In this document: positions 32,632 through 45,044 of the stretch, piece after piece
Numbering within the stretch: the first letter of the stretch is position 1
How the letters are laid out: each line of letters begins with the position of its first letter
Source: Aphelenchoides besseyi
Taxonomy: Eukaryota > Nematoda > Chromadorea > Rhabditida > Aphelenchoididae
DNA length: 64,000 nucleotides
Reading direction: 5' to 3'
Assembly: GCA_024699855.1 (NCBI GenBank)
Contig: JAMPIQ010000003.1
Span: 806,001-870,000, forward strand
Translations under genes and position numbers: made by a program
The notes under the pieces: generated by a model
Databases searched by the model: none
What the model saw: only the letters and a program-made list of their open reading frames with translations
What the model was told of the DNA's origin: nothing

Positions 32632-33811
32632 TTAAACGATTTTCGTTGCCTTAAAACGTGGAGCCGCCAACGGTGGAGTTTGGGTCACGTCTTCAGCATG
32701 AATCACATGCACGGGATTGCCGCCGTTAAACTGCTGATCCATCGCCGCCGACTGATGGGTTTTCTTCGTGAGGACGCCGAAGATCGAACAGAGAATGAGA
32801 GAGCAGAGGAAGAGCGAAATCGTGGTGCCGGAGAGGGTGATCACTTTGTCCAGTTCGGAGAACTGAGCGTAATCGTGAGTCTGAATCCAAAGGTTCTCGG
32901 ATTTCGGTGCTTCAACTCACCGCAACTGTAAAAGCGGACAAAACCGCCGTGTAAAAGGAGAGCCAGAAGCTTTCCGTTGTTGCCGATGAGTACAAGAGAA
33001 TCGTGAAGGCGGCAAGAAACCAGGAAAAGACGCCGAAACTCGCGGCCAGAAGATGAAAATCGTTCATTTTACCGGGAAAATGATCGTTGGCGCGAATCCA
33101 ACGCAAAACTGAACACGCTGAAAAGATTTCGATTAAAGCAACTGACGACAAAACATACCGCAAATGAGAATCGTACTGAAGAAGAACGGAACACCCAAAA
33201 GTGCGTAGAAAAGTGCGAAGATCTAAACGAAAACGATCATTCGAAATGACCACCTAATCTTCGTTGACGTCTCTTGAGAGCTCTTAAATCATTTCAAACT
33301 CACTTGTCCTCCAGTGGTCTCCGGAGATCGACTGCCATGACCCAACGTGGTTAAAAGACCCCACGCAAAGTTCAACGAATTGGTCATCGTCCATGCCTGT
33401 CGATTCGGCAACTCCAACGGCAATTCGTTTTCGTAGTCACGCAGTTGCTTGTTGAGCACATCTTGCAATCGTTGGGTGTTGGCTTGATCCACGATTATCA
33501 ACATGTTTTCGTTCTTTTCGAAGAGCGCTTTGGTCATCTCACGCGAGAATTGGCGTCTGCAATTGACATTTCGAGTTTCCGTCTTTCGAAGCTTCTTACC
33601 GTCGAACTCCGAAATTCAAATAGAACCGCGAAATCTCGTGCTCGTGAGTTGAGTGTTCCAATGAGAGGAATGCTGCGGCACCCAGTAGCAAATAAACCAA
33701 CACACTAGCGATCATAAGCAACGGGCCAACGCGCTTCAGGTGCCGGAGGACATCAGGAGATAGATCGCAACTTTGGCGCACACGTTTGACGCAACGGTTG
33801 ATCGTGTTCAT
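32632..33811 (-). CDS. two-pore-domain potassium-channel-like protein with altered pore motifs
   Basis: Five or six exons, with an acceptor CTTTTCAG ending 2 nt before the ATG. The layout is K2P: TM1 (VLVYLLLGAAAFLSLEH), a long extracellular cap with coiled-coil character, pore 1, T-M2 (FALFYALLGVPFFFS), TM3 (FGVFSWFLAAFTILLY), a second pore-like loop and TM4 (SLFLCSLILCSIFGVL). The first filter reads TTLGHG instead of TIGYG. The second has FTVATHDY where TVGFGD is expected. The cap, the paired pore layout and 'SPETTGGQIFA' still identify the family. Ion selectivity is probably altered or lost. The cytosolic tail is short and has no recognised motif. Confidence 0.78.
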
Positions 33812-35411
33812 CACTGAAAAGGAGTCGATTCTGCGCGGCGAAGTCGTCGCGCAAATTAGTCAAATCAAACGGAAAGAATTTTCTTTTGTTTCCGGATTAT
33901 AAACGCGCGGATTCACTGGCTGATTGGCGGCTGCTCACCGTTTCTATTGAGTCGAAATTGGCTGCCAATCGTAAAGAAAGCGAACTCGAAAGGATTCTGA
34001 AGACTTTCGGAGGAGGTCATCAGTCGCAAGTATCGCGTGCGGCCGGAAATCTTTCTTCCCTCAAAAGCGAAGCTAATTGTCTGAATTGAAACCGCCGGGT
34101 CAAAGAGAATTTGCGGCCCCACGAACAAGTTCGAGGGGAAAGAAGCCAAATTGGAGCTTGCGAATTGCATCTGAACCCATCCATGGCAGTAGTCCGCGAG
34201 TTGGCTTCAGCGCAGAAGCGTGCAAATCCACGAGCCGACAGATTTGTTTTGCGAATCGTAAAAAATGAAAAGAAGTGACTTAACAGTCGAAGATGCCAAA
34301 AGACTCACGATCTCGATCCCAGCGGAGTTTGCGGTTGTTGAAAAGAATTGGAAACTGATTAATCGCTAAGCAAACAAACTCACTGACTACTTCGCAAGGC
34401 TTTCTGGAGCATCCAAGTGGTCAGAATGTTTTCGGTGCAAATTGACTGCCACAGTCGAATCTTTTTGCAAAGAAGCTCAAAGACGTCTTTATGGCCGTTG
34501 TTTTGATTGTCTATTCGTGGGCTCGGAATGTCGGTTTGAGTGACTCGAGGTCAGAGAGACATCGCAGTCAAGTACAAAGTCAGATATCGCAAGAAAGTCA
34601 ATTGAGTTCATTTGACAGTCAAAATGAAGTTTTAATAACAATGTGGTTACTTTCGTTTGTATTCCTGTGCTCAATTGAGAAGTTCAATTCGAACTCATTC
34701 AGAAGTTCATTTGATGTTGAAAAAAACGAAACGACTTTTAGTCTTCAAGGAACATTGAATATCAACCCACGACTGTAACTGTTTTGATGTTTCACAGTTG
34801 AAGTGCCGCTTTTGAGCAATCGAGCCAACATTCCTTTCCCGCTGCTCTCCGATCATTTTTCCTGTTGTAATAAACTTTGTATGTTCTCAGTATTGGGAAC
34901 TCGCAAAAATTCCGTCTGGCGCAGGCAGAACTGAGGGTTATTTGTTTTGGCCCTGTGAGTGCCCGAGGGCCGCCGGCAGGTGATCCGAGGACCTCCTCTG
35001 CGCACACCAGCAACCCATTAACACTCGCAGATATGCGGCGGTTACGGTGTATACCGAGTTTGGATCGTCACCACCGAAGTGGAGACAAACGAAGGAAACG
35101 CCGTTCGATTGTCTTATTTGCGCAACGACAAGCAGAAACCCCGACGGGATAATCGCCTTTACGTCACAAGTTCTCTTCGTCGAAACGCCTACTCATTCTC
35201 TGCGCTATTTCCAACTGCGTCGCTCGTTTACAACGCTTGAAATAACAAGGCAATGAACTACTGAATTCTTGCGGAGTCCAAACACGAAGATCTTTCGCAG
35301 TTGTTTTCTGCCCGAACTTCAAATTCCAAAAGGAAAAAGTTTTGGATGTCAACTTAACGAACCAACTGACCCTGTACTTCAGAAGACTTCTCAACAGGTG
35401 AGTAGTAGAAT
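33812..35411. other. gene-poor stretch with small unassigned ORFs
   Basis: 1.6 kb. A plus-strand 95-codon ORF from ATG 34491 has two hydrophobic segments and a polyadenylation-like signal after it (34868), but no homologue comes to mind. A GC-rich segment at 34950-35050 is flanked by AT-rich DNA. The minus strand has an 85-codon ORF at 33913-34170. None has splice logic strong enough to call. Confidence 0.35.
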
Positions 35412-36242
35412 TTAATGGGAAACGAGTAAAATGGAAACAAAAAACGTAAACCACGTAGTTGTTGCTGAAACCGTGAAACTTCGAGCCGGCGATGGACGTC
35501 TGGGAATCGTTTTCCTGATCGGTGTCGGCCGTGATCCCAACTGCGAATGTGCGATGTGACCGTTCCACGAAGCCGCCGCCGATTTCGAGCGTGCCGAAGG
35601 TTCGAACGTGGAATTCGAGTCGCCGGTTTGTTGATTGAAATTCGCGGACGGTCGATTGGCCGGCAGAAGCGATTCGAACTGCGCCGGTCGGGAATCGGCG
35701 CTCAACAAATGAACGTACTGCAACTGACCACGACCAGCGGTGCGTTCCTTCGCCTGATCGTGTCGAGACAACCTGCGAATTTAATTTGTCGGAGGTCAGA
35801 CACCCGCGAAACTCACGTTCTTCCCTTCACCGTGTGTTTGCACCAGCAGACGAAAACCAACGGCGACTTCTTGGACATTTGGCACGAGTTCGCGTCGTTC
35901 AGCCGCTCACCCACCACTTTGCTGCGAACCGTTTCGTCGTCGTCCGCGCAAAACTGCTCGTCTCCGTAGCCTGAAACAACTCAACGGTTCGTATCTTCGA
36001 AGCTCCAAGAAATTACCGCCTTCATCGTCGCGTTCCACAAAACAAAACGCGGTCTTGTGTTTCTCCTTCAAACACTCAATCGGATGACAATATTCGCATT
36101 CCGCCGAATTCTCGGTTCTCCGATCCGAAACAAACGAGCGTAGGGAAACGGAGGAGTTGCGCATTCGCGTACCGTGAACGGCATTCGACGCTTCGACGCC
36201 GACGACGACGCAAAGAAACAAAACGATCCGCACGGTTTCCAT
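35412..36242 (-). CDS. Ly6/three-finger-like GPI-anchored surface protein
   Basis: Three exons. An acceptor (CTTTTCAG) ends 13 nt before the ATG. Signal peptide METVRIVLFLCVVVGVEAS is followed by a short head and a cysteine-rich domain with 'CEYCHPIECLKEKHKTAFC', 'FCADDDE' and 'LVFVCWCKHTVKG'. This spacing fits a Ly6/uPAR three-finger domain or an activin-receptor-like ectodomain. A Ser/Pro-rich spacer then ends in a hydrophobic tail (TTTWFTFFVSILLVSH) typical of GPI-attachment signals. The family call is by cysteine pattern only. The likely site is the cell surface. Confidence 0.6.
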
Positions 36243-37483
36243 GTGGTTTTGGCGTCTGAAAAGAAGAAAAAAGATTTCGGAAGCGAATTTGCAAAAACGT
36301 TTGACGCAAATCGGCGCCCCAAAAACTCAAATGGCCAATTCAACGCACTCGTTTGATTGCGTTCGATTGCGTGACCGACAGGCGCCTTTTGTTTCGCCAA
36401 AAAGAAATTAATTTCGAGGAGCGAAAGTTCGCAAAAAAGCTGATAATTTCGATATTAAAACCCTCGGGGCACTTCCGTCGTCTCATTTCAAGTACGATCT
36501 TCAGTAGGGAGTGGCAAGATGAAACGATAAAGATAAAAAAGCTACGGAATCAATTGAGAGGCTCCAGAAGCTCCTTAAACAACGTTTTAATCGTCAGAAC
36601 AAATTTCATATGCGACGAAGACTTTGCGCCGAGATAACAATCGTGGGAACCAATTCGACTGAGGTTATCATCCAAGTACTATGAACTCTGATGTTGCTTT
36701 GAATGACAAGAAACGCGAGTTTATGAGTTGACAACAATTGGAGTCCTTGAATTGCTTGACAATGCCGTTCGAAACATGAGAAGCTTTAAAACTTCTGAAA
36801 CTGACAACCACGTGCGAAACGAAGTGAATTAGAGCGTGAGATTTGAAACGGTCGAGTTGATTTGCCGAGGCCTCGACAAAACCGTTGGGTTTGTGGGAAC
36901 GCTATTGAGAACGTCGGATAACATCATTTCGCTCATAATTGACTCCGAAAATACTCGCGGGAACACTAATGAGCGTGTTGAAAGAAAACAATTTGGGTGT
37001 TCGAAGCGAACAAAGAACCCGCAAAAGTGTGAAGTAAATTGGCTTAAACGGTCATTTTGGCGCGTTGGAAAGGCCGAAGAACGTCGGAGTGGAAACTCGA
37101 AAGTGGCAACTGAGTGAGCGATGAGTACCGCAGAGCCAAAACGCTCCCAACGGGCCGCTCAGAATCATCGACTTTCTCCTTCAACGACGAATATTCGCAA
37201 CTTTCAGTTTCTTCTCGAACTTGATTTCAAGAGTTCGTTTTTTATTACAACGATATATTGAATTGGGTTTGTGATATCCAGTGGGTTACATACTTTCCAC
37301 GGACTTTGTTTGTTCATTTGACTTTAAATATCGTGTTTATTCGACAACTTTGATTCGGATATGCACAAAACTTTAGGACCTAGAACTACGAAAAAAGTTA
37401 GCTGAACAGATTGGTTAGTTGAAATTGTTTAGAAATATTGAAAACGCGAATGTTCAACAAGTGGTCCTTCAAACTGAGTGCTT
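36243..37483. other. intergenic, no gene seen
   Basis: 1.24 kb upstream of the Ly6-like gene on the minus strand. Only short chance ORFs appear; no conserved translation or splice pattern was found. Confidence 0.45.
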
Positions 37484-40442
37484 TTATAGAAGACGGAGCG
37501 AGTTGTTACCTTCGTTGTTATTGTTTTTGTTTTCGTTTGGTCGAATTAACAGAACGGTTTGCCAGCGCATTAGCGCACGTTGCAGATTGTCGGAAACCGC
37601 AAGACCCGGACGAGTTTTGGACATCTAAACGTTGAAATTAGTTTTGGAGTAGTGAGTTGAGTGACCATTTCGCTGACTTGATTTAACGCCTGCATTCGTG
37701 TGATTCGCTCTTTTTTCATCAAGTAAGCGGCACAGAAGGCCGGTGCTCGGTTTCGGCCTTTCATCGAGTGTATCAGCACCGATCTAGAGTCGGATAGACG
37801 TTTTAATTCTTGTGACTTACTTTCCGCAGGCTTCGGCTTTGCGTACGAGTTGAATGAAATCGTCGAAATAAGTGATTATGTCTTCTCGTTGCTAAACAAA
37901 CAAACGTAAATGACCGATTGCGTCGATTACCTGATCTGTCATTTCGACTCGCATATTTGGATCGGAGTCGTCTTTCAAACTTATGGACATTGTCATGCGT
38001 GAATGAGCGACTTTACGTGAACACAAACACTCGGGACGTAGACGAGCAAAATTGTAAGTTCTAAAAACTGCAATCAAAACGTGATGTTGTTGATTACCGA
38101 TAGTATATCTCTGACTCTTCACCACATAAATCGACTATGTACTCGATGTTCAGACGACAAAGCAAGTTCAAGTTTTGGGCCGCCTGAATGCCACCACAGT
38201 AAACCACTTGGTCGACCTGAAAGCTCGTTATTCTTGTTCTCTTCGTTTCAACTCACCTGCCAAATAAACTCACCAATATACGCACTACGAGGTCGTGGAT
38301 AACTGTCGTCTTCGGGATCGTGAGTTGCCGAACGCCAACGAATTGCCGATTCATGAGCACGAAGAGCCTAAAAACAAACGAATTGATTTCAAATTTTCGA
38401 AACAATTACAACATTCAAAGCAGCTGGAGACTGTGGTGCAAGAGTCAAATTCGGTGTTGAACGTGTAGCAATGGACAACTGATTCATTTGACTATTTAAC
38501 TCGTCTTCGTTGTTCCCATTGATATCTGAACTCACAACCCCTTACTTGTTTTTGACTATTCAAACCCACTTGTCTTCTTGTGCTTCACATCACTTTTCTT
38601 CGTCGATTTTAACCCGCTACTCGATGGATGTTGATCGGTTACGAACGAAGAACCGGGACCTTGTGTTTCCTGAGTTATTGTTTGAATTGACTTCAAACTA
38701 GATTCGCTGTCATTTTTCTTCAGATAGACGTGAATATGTCGAGTATCGAGAATTGAATAGGTGGACTGTCGAGATGGCGTGCGTCTAAAATTCGAGGATT
38801 TACGTTTCTTTTTCATCATTAACTCACTCATCGCCACTACTCGACATGCTCATGTGTCGTCCACGTGCCGTGATCGATTGACTGGCTTGTGTGCCGGGCA
38901 ACGAAATGGAATAGTCGTCGGAACCTGAAAGCAATTGAGACTTACATTTCCATTCAAAAGGTTAATTTGGTTTGTGATCAAAGTTAGAAGCTATTAGTTA
39001 GTTTACACGTAAGAAACGCCTTTTGTTTAGCTGATTAAAATTAAAAGGCTAAACGTTCAAATTCAATTGACTTTACGATTAACGTATCTCTACGCTAACA
39101 AGATATCTAAGTTCAAAACTGAAGGACCATTTAAGTTGATGGAAAGTTTATCAAAAAAGTGATGATCGTGCTTTTTCAGCCCAACAAAAAAGTTTTCGTA
39201 AGATTCGGGACTCAAATTGACGGAACGCTCGAACTGCAGATTTCGCTCGGGCCCTACAACTCCCCAAACTGTTTCACCTGTTCCCTTCAGACGAATCGAA
39301 ATCTCTTCTGTCCAACACGCTCTGTGAGCGGCCGGTTGATAAATCTTGGTTGGCAACCGAATTAACAAGTGACTCGCGAACTCAAAAACAACCGTCGGAC
39401 ACACGAAGAGGAATTGAAACGACTGTTCTTGACATTAAACGTATAATTGAATTACTTTATGACGTGCACAAAAACTCTATGGCCAGTTTGATTGAACTTA
39501 CCGGCGTCCAAGGACGCGAATCGATTTAAACTGGGACGTCGTTGCGGTGCGAAACGTCGATACAGAAGACATTTCATTGAATCCAACATGATGTTCAGTC
39601 GAAATAAAGAAAAACCGTATGCTATTCGGAAAGCGAAAATGCGAATCTCAATAACAGATTGCGGCTCCAGGCTTGAAAACAACCCCGCAGATTATGGTCT
39701 TTCGATTTAAGACGCCTATAATCATCAACTGTGGCCGTTTAATTGCCTTCAAGATGACAACCAAGCCATCTGGTCGGCGTTTTCGTGTGAAATTTGTGTT
39801 GAAATGCCAACAAAAAACTTGTGAGTGCAATTATAACGTAAACGAAAAACAAAAATTGAACTTACTCGTTGAGTTTGAGCACATGGAGAACGCTGTGGAC
39901 ATACGAGAATGAATCGAAGGAGATGGTCCCGAAAGTGTTCGTGATGCAACACTAGTCATTGGCCTTATCACTGGTCTTCTCATCGACGAAGTTCCAGCTC
40001 TCGGCCTTTCGGTGATTGTCGGCGGAGTTGGCGGAGCGTGTTGTTGACGCAACGAACTGGTCGATTGATTCGTTGATGAGTTTCTTATTCTTGCCATTTC
40101 AGCTATCGCGGCCGTGGGTTGTATCTGAGAGACTAGTGAACTCGATTGATGTTCCGATGATATGGTTCGATTTTTCATTCTGTAGCTGCCGATTGACGAG
40201 GTCGTTGAAGTCGAGGGTCGTCGTGGTGGTAATTCGAAGTGCTGCGAAGTCGGCACATCTTCGAACGGCGATGGAGAGTACAAGTAAGACGAGTCTTCGT
40301 CTTCTTCAATTTTGCCTTTTCGATACCCGTCCATAAGCTCTTCATCGTCCAACAGATGATCGTGGCCACCTTCGCTGCTTTCACTCGAACAACTGCCGCA
40401 CGGTATGATTCGTCGACGTGTCGAGATCGGCTTCTGAGACAT
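37484..40442 (-). CDS. STYX-like pseudophosphatase with long Ser-rich N-terminus
   Basis: The ATG at 40442 follows an acceptor (GTTTTTCAG) with no spacer. The first exon encodes a disordered Ser/Arg/Pro-rich region with acidic patches. A 0.95-kb intron (39874-38927, phase 1) then leads to 'SDDYSISLPG' and more Ser-rich exons. The C-terminal half is a dual-specificity phosphatase fold: 'VDQVVYCGGIQAAQNLNLL', 'YIVDLCGEESEIYY' and the P-loop 'VLIHSMKGRNRAPAFC', then 'AAYLMKKERITRMQALNQ'. The P-loop Cys is Ser, so HCxxGxxR has become HSxxGxxR, as in pseudophosphatases that bind phosphosites. The last exon ends at TAA 37484-37486. The joining of the first exon is supported by phase only. Confidence 0.75.
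39090..39830 (-). other. unassigned minus-strand ORF fragments inside the pseudophosphatase intron
   Basis: Three overlapping or adjacent minus-strand open segments (39648-39830, 39452-39682, 39090-39404) look protein-like ('RPDGLVVILKAIKRPQLMII', 'EEISIRLKGTGETVWGVVG', 'INLNGPSVLNLDILLA'). They do not join cleanly. The second phrase faintly resembles an arrestin-type beta sandwich. They may be a decayed gene within the intron, or unrecognised exons. Confidence 0.3.
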
Positions 40443-42227
40443 CTGAAAAACGAAGCCAACACTCAATGCGAACTCTCTCGACACGTCCAACGAAATGATC
40501 GTAGAGCAAAATGTGATGTAAAGACAAGCTCAAACAAACTGAAATTATTTGACAACTAATCACGCGCCTTGAACTACAAAAAACGGTTGCTGAGGACAAC
40601 CGCATGAAAAAATCGTAGCTGATGGGAGCGAATTGGAAACCAGAAGTGAACGGTGAGAAAATTCGAACGATTGAGCCCACGAAAGAACTTTGGCCACGAA
40701 ACAAGCGACCGCAAAAACAGTCTCCATATGCTAAGACAGTTGGCGAGGTCGTGAATTAACTTAATTCTGTCGATCCATTTGGCCTGCGGAGTTAACTCAT
40801 AGGTTTTTGAGCGACATAACAAACTCAGCGGATTAAAATTGAAAGGCAACAGGAATCAACGGATTATCTTCGAATGTTCGCACTGAAAATAGAAATGACG
40901 TTTGAGTAGAGCAACTTTTGTTGTTCAACCAAAAAGTTTAACGACCAGAAATACAACCGCTAATGGGAGTACACGGCGCTCTTTAATTGACTCTCGAGGC
41001 CATTTTTTCGTAAATGTAATTTCGAGACCGCACAACCACGCGAGTTAACCGAGTGGTCGTTGTCCATAACCATCAAACCGAATGGCCATCCCCACGTGTT
41101 TCCGATTGACGAACTGCTTTGTGCAAATCTTTTGGTATGCAAACTGCTGACCTCAATTATATGACCCAGGGGTGTTGACAGTCCTTTTTGAGTTTTTCTT
41201 GGTTTCAAACGCTAAACTACAAACCGAGTTCCAAATTTTCGTATCAAATTCCTGTTTTAGTTTTCCATTCAACCAAACACTCTTCGGAATGTCACCTACC
41301 AAACGAAGTTTGTACCCGCCAAACAACCTCACGACTTCGGTTTCCTTGACAATAAGAGCGCTACAAACCAGTCGAATTCTGCAAAGAAGACGGCCGTTGT
41401 AACGATAAAGAATCTCGAAAGTTGAATTGAAGTGGAACAACGATAAGAAAGGCCATGAGTACAATTCTCGTTCTAATGTTTTTGGCGCGACTACAAAAAC
41501 TTTTCTGTGTAAAGCATAATGGCAAGTGGTCGAAAAACGAAATCCAACGGTCAACAACGATCTTAAAAGAAACTTTTTCGTCAGCAACCAAAACGTTTCG
41601 CAGACAATTAGCGTCCAATGTTCAACGAAAGTGCAATGGTAACGTGCCGAATCGGGAGCTATTTGCGTGGGTATGTTCGGGGTTATCCGTTTCTGTGGTC
41701 GCTGATTGGCCAATTCGGGTCAAAAGTCTCACAGTTTCCGAGAAATTTCTACGCAATCATACTCAGGCAAAAGTGGACAGGTGGCATGTCGACTTAATTT
41801 GATGTCTTGCAAGAATTCCGTTGCTCTTGGTTGAGTAAATGAGTTCAGGCGTTCCAATACTTTGAAAGGAAACAAACAGAAATTGTCGTCTGATAACGTT
41901 CTTGCTAACTTTGTTTTGACCACGCCTTAAAACCGGGAAATAAAAGACGATTAACTGGACCATTCAAATTCAATTAAGAATGCTGATCTTTTTATTCTTA
42001 CTTTTTTTCTTTTGGTACAACAAACTCACTTGTTGTCATTGAGGTCAATCGAAGATCCATATCTAGATTTCGATGTTAAATTTAATTGAGTAGGCGTGAA
42101 TCGGATTGTTCTTCGCATCGTCTTTTTAGATTCTCTTTTAGTTCCTACAAGTCTATTCGTTGGCATCGCAGTCAATTTTTTACGTGGAACAACATCTTCT
42201 TTCTTGCGTACGCTTCTTTCCATTCAG
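40443..42227. other. gene-poor stretch with one long unassigned minus ORF
   Basis: Contains a 186-codon minus-strand ORF (41153-41713) with hydrophobic and basic blocks such as 'ALIVKETEVVRLFGGYK', plus a second ORF at 41763-41963. Neither shows a family signature. The larger one lacks flanking splice sites that extend it and has no evident signal peptide, so I leave it as a possible orphan gene. The rest shows nothing of note. Confidence 0.3.
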
Positions 42228-42594
42228 TGGTCGATCAATTGAATGCTCTAGTAAGCGATGCAGTGTATCAAGTGAAATGCGAAACCGATCTTTGACCTCA
42301 TATCCCGATCTTAGCTTCACAATCAACGGGACAAAGCTCGTTGCTCATCCAACAGATTATGTTGTTCCGGTGAGCTTCGATTAAATTAAACTCACTTTTT
42401 CGTATTAGGAATTGATATCAGAAGGTTTATGTCCGTTGATGATCGACTACGATGCCGATACTGCTGCAGACCTCGACTATAGATTACCGTCATCGAGCTC
42501 GAACATCTCTGTCAGGCGGAGAAATGATGTTGAACATCAATTAGTTCTTTTGAGTTTATTGCGCAAATCACCTTTATCAGAGAACGTTTTTTGA
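42228..42594 (+). pseudogene. aspartic protease (pepsin-like) C-terminal remnant
   Basis: After an acceptor (CATTCAG) the translation runs 'DQLNALVSDAVYQVKCETDL'. It then shifts frame to 'YPDLSFTINGTKLVAHPTDY' and passes a 39-bp intron to 'ELISEGLCPLMIDYDAD'. Val-x-Cys, then PDLSFTxNGTxL and the xxDYxV strand, are the hallmark of the C-terminal lobe of A1 aspartic proteases. Both catalytic Asp motifs are absent and there is a frame break near 42293. It is a dead fragment unless unseen exons exist. Confidence 0.55.
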
Positions 42595-42836
42595 AGACGT
42601 GGCTGAGTTTGCACAAAACTCCGATAAACTTTTTCGTCTTCAAACAACGCCCTCCTAGTCCAGGTTTGATAAGAAGTATGGATGACAGGAAGAGACCTCG
42701 GAACTTATCATTTTATTTACGAAGGACCATTTAATGATTGAACAAACACTTGAAAAGAAGTTACTAAAAACATCCAAATTACGAACATCAATGTTGTAAA
42801 CTTGAAAGTAAGAATTAAGGGTTAGGTGGTTTTAAG

Positions 42837-43025
42837 CTAATGACCTGTTAGTTGTTGATTACCATCTTCTTCATTGACGCCATTTTGTCCTGCCATTTCT
42901 CCCTTTCCTTCACGGCCAACAGTTCGAGATATTTCGATCAAAACAGTGATAGAAATGCCCAAAACAGCCAGCGAGACGGTTAAAGTAATGAGCAGCAACA
43001 CAGTTCGTAGCAATTTACTTACCAT
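42837..43025 (-). CDS. small single-pass membrane protein
   Basis: A 62-residue ORF from the ATG at 43025 to TAG 42837-42839: one hydrophobic helix (TVLLLITLTVSLAVLGISITVLI) followed by a charged Gly/Asn/Glu tail. The region immediately after the ATG reads GTAAGT, so the ATG could instead end an upstream exon. No family is known to me, and a tttatt (minus AATAAA) lies at about 42711. Confidence 0.4.
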   Translation of the reverse strand: MVSKLLRTVLLLITLTVSLAVLGISITVLIEISRTVGREGKGEMAGQNGVNEEDGNQQLTGH

Positions 43026-43306
43026 CTTGATCCATTCAAGTGCTGTTGATGACAAACGACCTTTAATTTAATAGACCGTGAATCCTAAAAGGAGTGGCAA
43101 CTCGTATTTGGATGTGCTAAGTGATTAGTAATGGGCGTATTTCAATTTAAGCTTCGATCAAAATGACGTTTAAATGCCCTGACAACAACATGACGATCAA
43201 ATGAAGTGGTCGAAATTGGATGATTGTGCTGAAGATTATTCTCATTCGTTGAATTTGTTTCAAAGCCAACCAGTCAGTTTGGTTTTTTGATCACTGATCT
43301 CCGAAG

Positions 43307-44554
43307 ATGTCGACTTCTACGTCCATCGGATCGGCTCCATCGACTAGCGAAGAGGAGATGCCGTCAAGTTTGTTGGAGAATTTGACTGATCGCTTTCGCA
43401 AATCGCAAATGAAACGAAATCGCGATGGAGAACCGTTGGCCGAATTGGATGTTGCATTGACTGCCGAAGAAGTTTACAAAGTTTGTTCAATAGCCGTGGA
43501 GTCATTCAAACAACAACCGGCTTTACTTCGTATCTCATCGTAAGTTCGAAGGCATTTTAACGATTGATTTCACGTCTTCAGCGAATTTCTTCCACTCACT
43601 GTCATTGGCGATTTGCACGGTCAACTGCGGGATATTCGTTTGATTTTCGAGCATTTCGGTCACGTGAATCAACGCAATTTTCTGTTTCTCGGCGACTACG
43701 CCGATCGTGGAGTTCAGGGCGTTGAAGTGATTTGTTTTCTGTTAGTCAACAAAATTCGCTTTCCCTCCAAATGTTTCATGTTACGCGGGAATCACGAAGA
43801 CTACAACATCTCCATGGTCTACGGTCTACTGGACGAGTGTTTGATGAAGTACGGGGAAAAGATTGGTCAACGTGTTTGGTTATCGCTGGTCAACGTTTTC
43901 AATCACATGCCGTTTGCTGCGTTGATTGGCGAGAAGATCTACGCGGCTCATGGAGGAATATCACCGGAAATCGATTTGGTCGAAGACATCAATCGAGTAA
44001 GTGAAATAAACTGACTGAATCGACTTCTTTCAGATCGTTCGTCCATGTCTGATTCCTCTCTACGGGTTAGCTTGCGATATCGTTTGGTCGGACCCGAGTC
44101 CTCAATACGACGGCTGGGCATTGAGTTCGCGTGGAATCTCGTTTAGTTACGGCGACCGAGTTGTCGAACAATTCTGTCGACGCAATGGTTTGGATTTGAT
44201 CCTACGTGGGCATCAAATTAGTAACGATGTTTGTTGAAGAATGTCTTTTCGAGACTTATCGGTCTTTGCAGATGCATCAAACGGGATACAAGTTCTCGCA
44301 CAACAACCGTGTTCTGACTCTTTTCACCGCTTCTGATTACATGCATTCGCAGAACACCGGAGCAACATTGACCATTCAACCGGATGTGAGTTTTTAAATC
44401 GACTGTGAACTTTGTTTCTGTTTAGCTGCGTTGTCAGTTCACTTTGTTTCGTCCACAACGTAAACGTCTTCTGCAAACCGTGGCGTTGAAACGTACTGGC
44501 AAATCGCGCGCTCAACAGTCGTCTGTTGTTTCGAAATATTCTCGTCGTCGTTGA
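43307..44554 (+). CDS. PP1-like serine/threonine phosphatase, divergent
   Basis: Five exons. The metallophosphatase motifs are present: 'VIGDLHGQ', 'FLGDYADRGVQ', 'LRGNHED', then the His of 'RGHQIS' and of 'AAHGGIS'. The metal ligands are therefore intact. Changes from canonical PP1 include GDIHG to GDLHG, GDYVDRG to GDYADRG, and the INRIYGF helix to 'NISMVYGLLDECLMKYG'. The tail is basic. Such divergent PP1-type genes are common in nematodes and often germline-expressed. The exon ending 'RGHQISND' splices with a GTTTGT donor to 'MHQTGYKFSHNNR'. About 375 residues. Confidence 0.88.
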
Positions 44555-45044
44555 TTTGATACACTTGAAAGAATAAACGTTTTGAACTCAACTGATTCAG
44601 TTTGTGAGTTCGATTTGAAACCGATGTTAACAGATGGGCCAAGAACCCATTTGATGGCTGTCAATGTAGATGCCCAGGAACGAATGTGATCGTAATCTGT
44701 TCAGTTTGTTTTTTCGTTGTTCAAATTTTGGCGCCAAATTGCAAATAGACAACAAGCTCTTCTGTTGGAGAACATGACCAGAAAGACAGTCATTTGAGTG
44801 TCATTCTCTACAAGACGATCCGCCCTTCCGTTTATTCGGAGGACTGCAATGGAAAGGCACTCGCATCTTTTCGGTGTAAACAACGCTGAAGCAATCTGAG
44901 AAAAAGCACTTTGCTAATCTGAGAACTCGAAGCCCAACAAACAACCATATCTGCCATCGCTCTGATAAAAATGGTTACGCCCACTTTTGTCGACTTAAAA
45001 AGCTACAGTCTGCTTGCCGGCCATCAGTTTTTCATCTTTTCGTG
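44555..45044. other. intergenic, no gene seen
   Basis: 490 bp following the PP1-like gene (AATAAA near 44573). It should include the promoter of the next plus-strand gene. No ORF of interest was seen. Confidence 0.4.

Noticed and set aside
41153..41713. 186-codon minus-strand ORF as a confirmed gene
   Set aside because: No recognised domain and no convincing start or splice context; kept only as a possibility within the gap entry.
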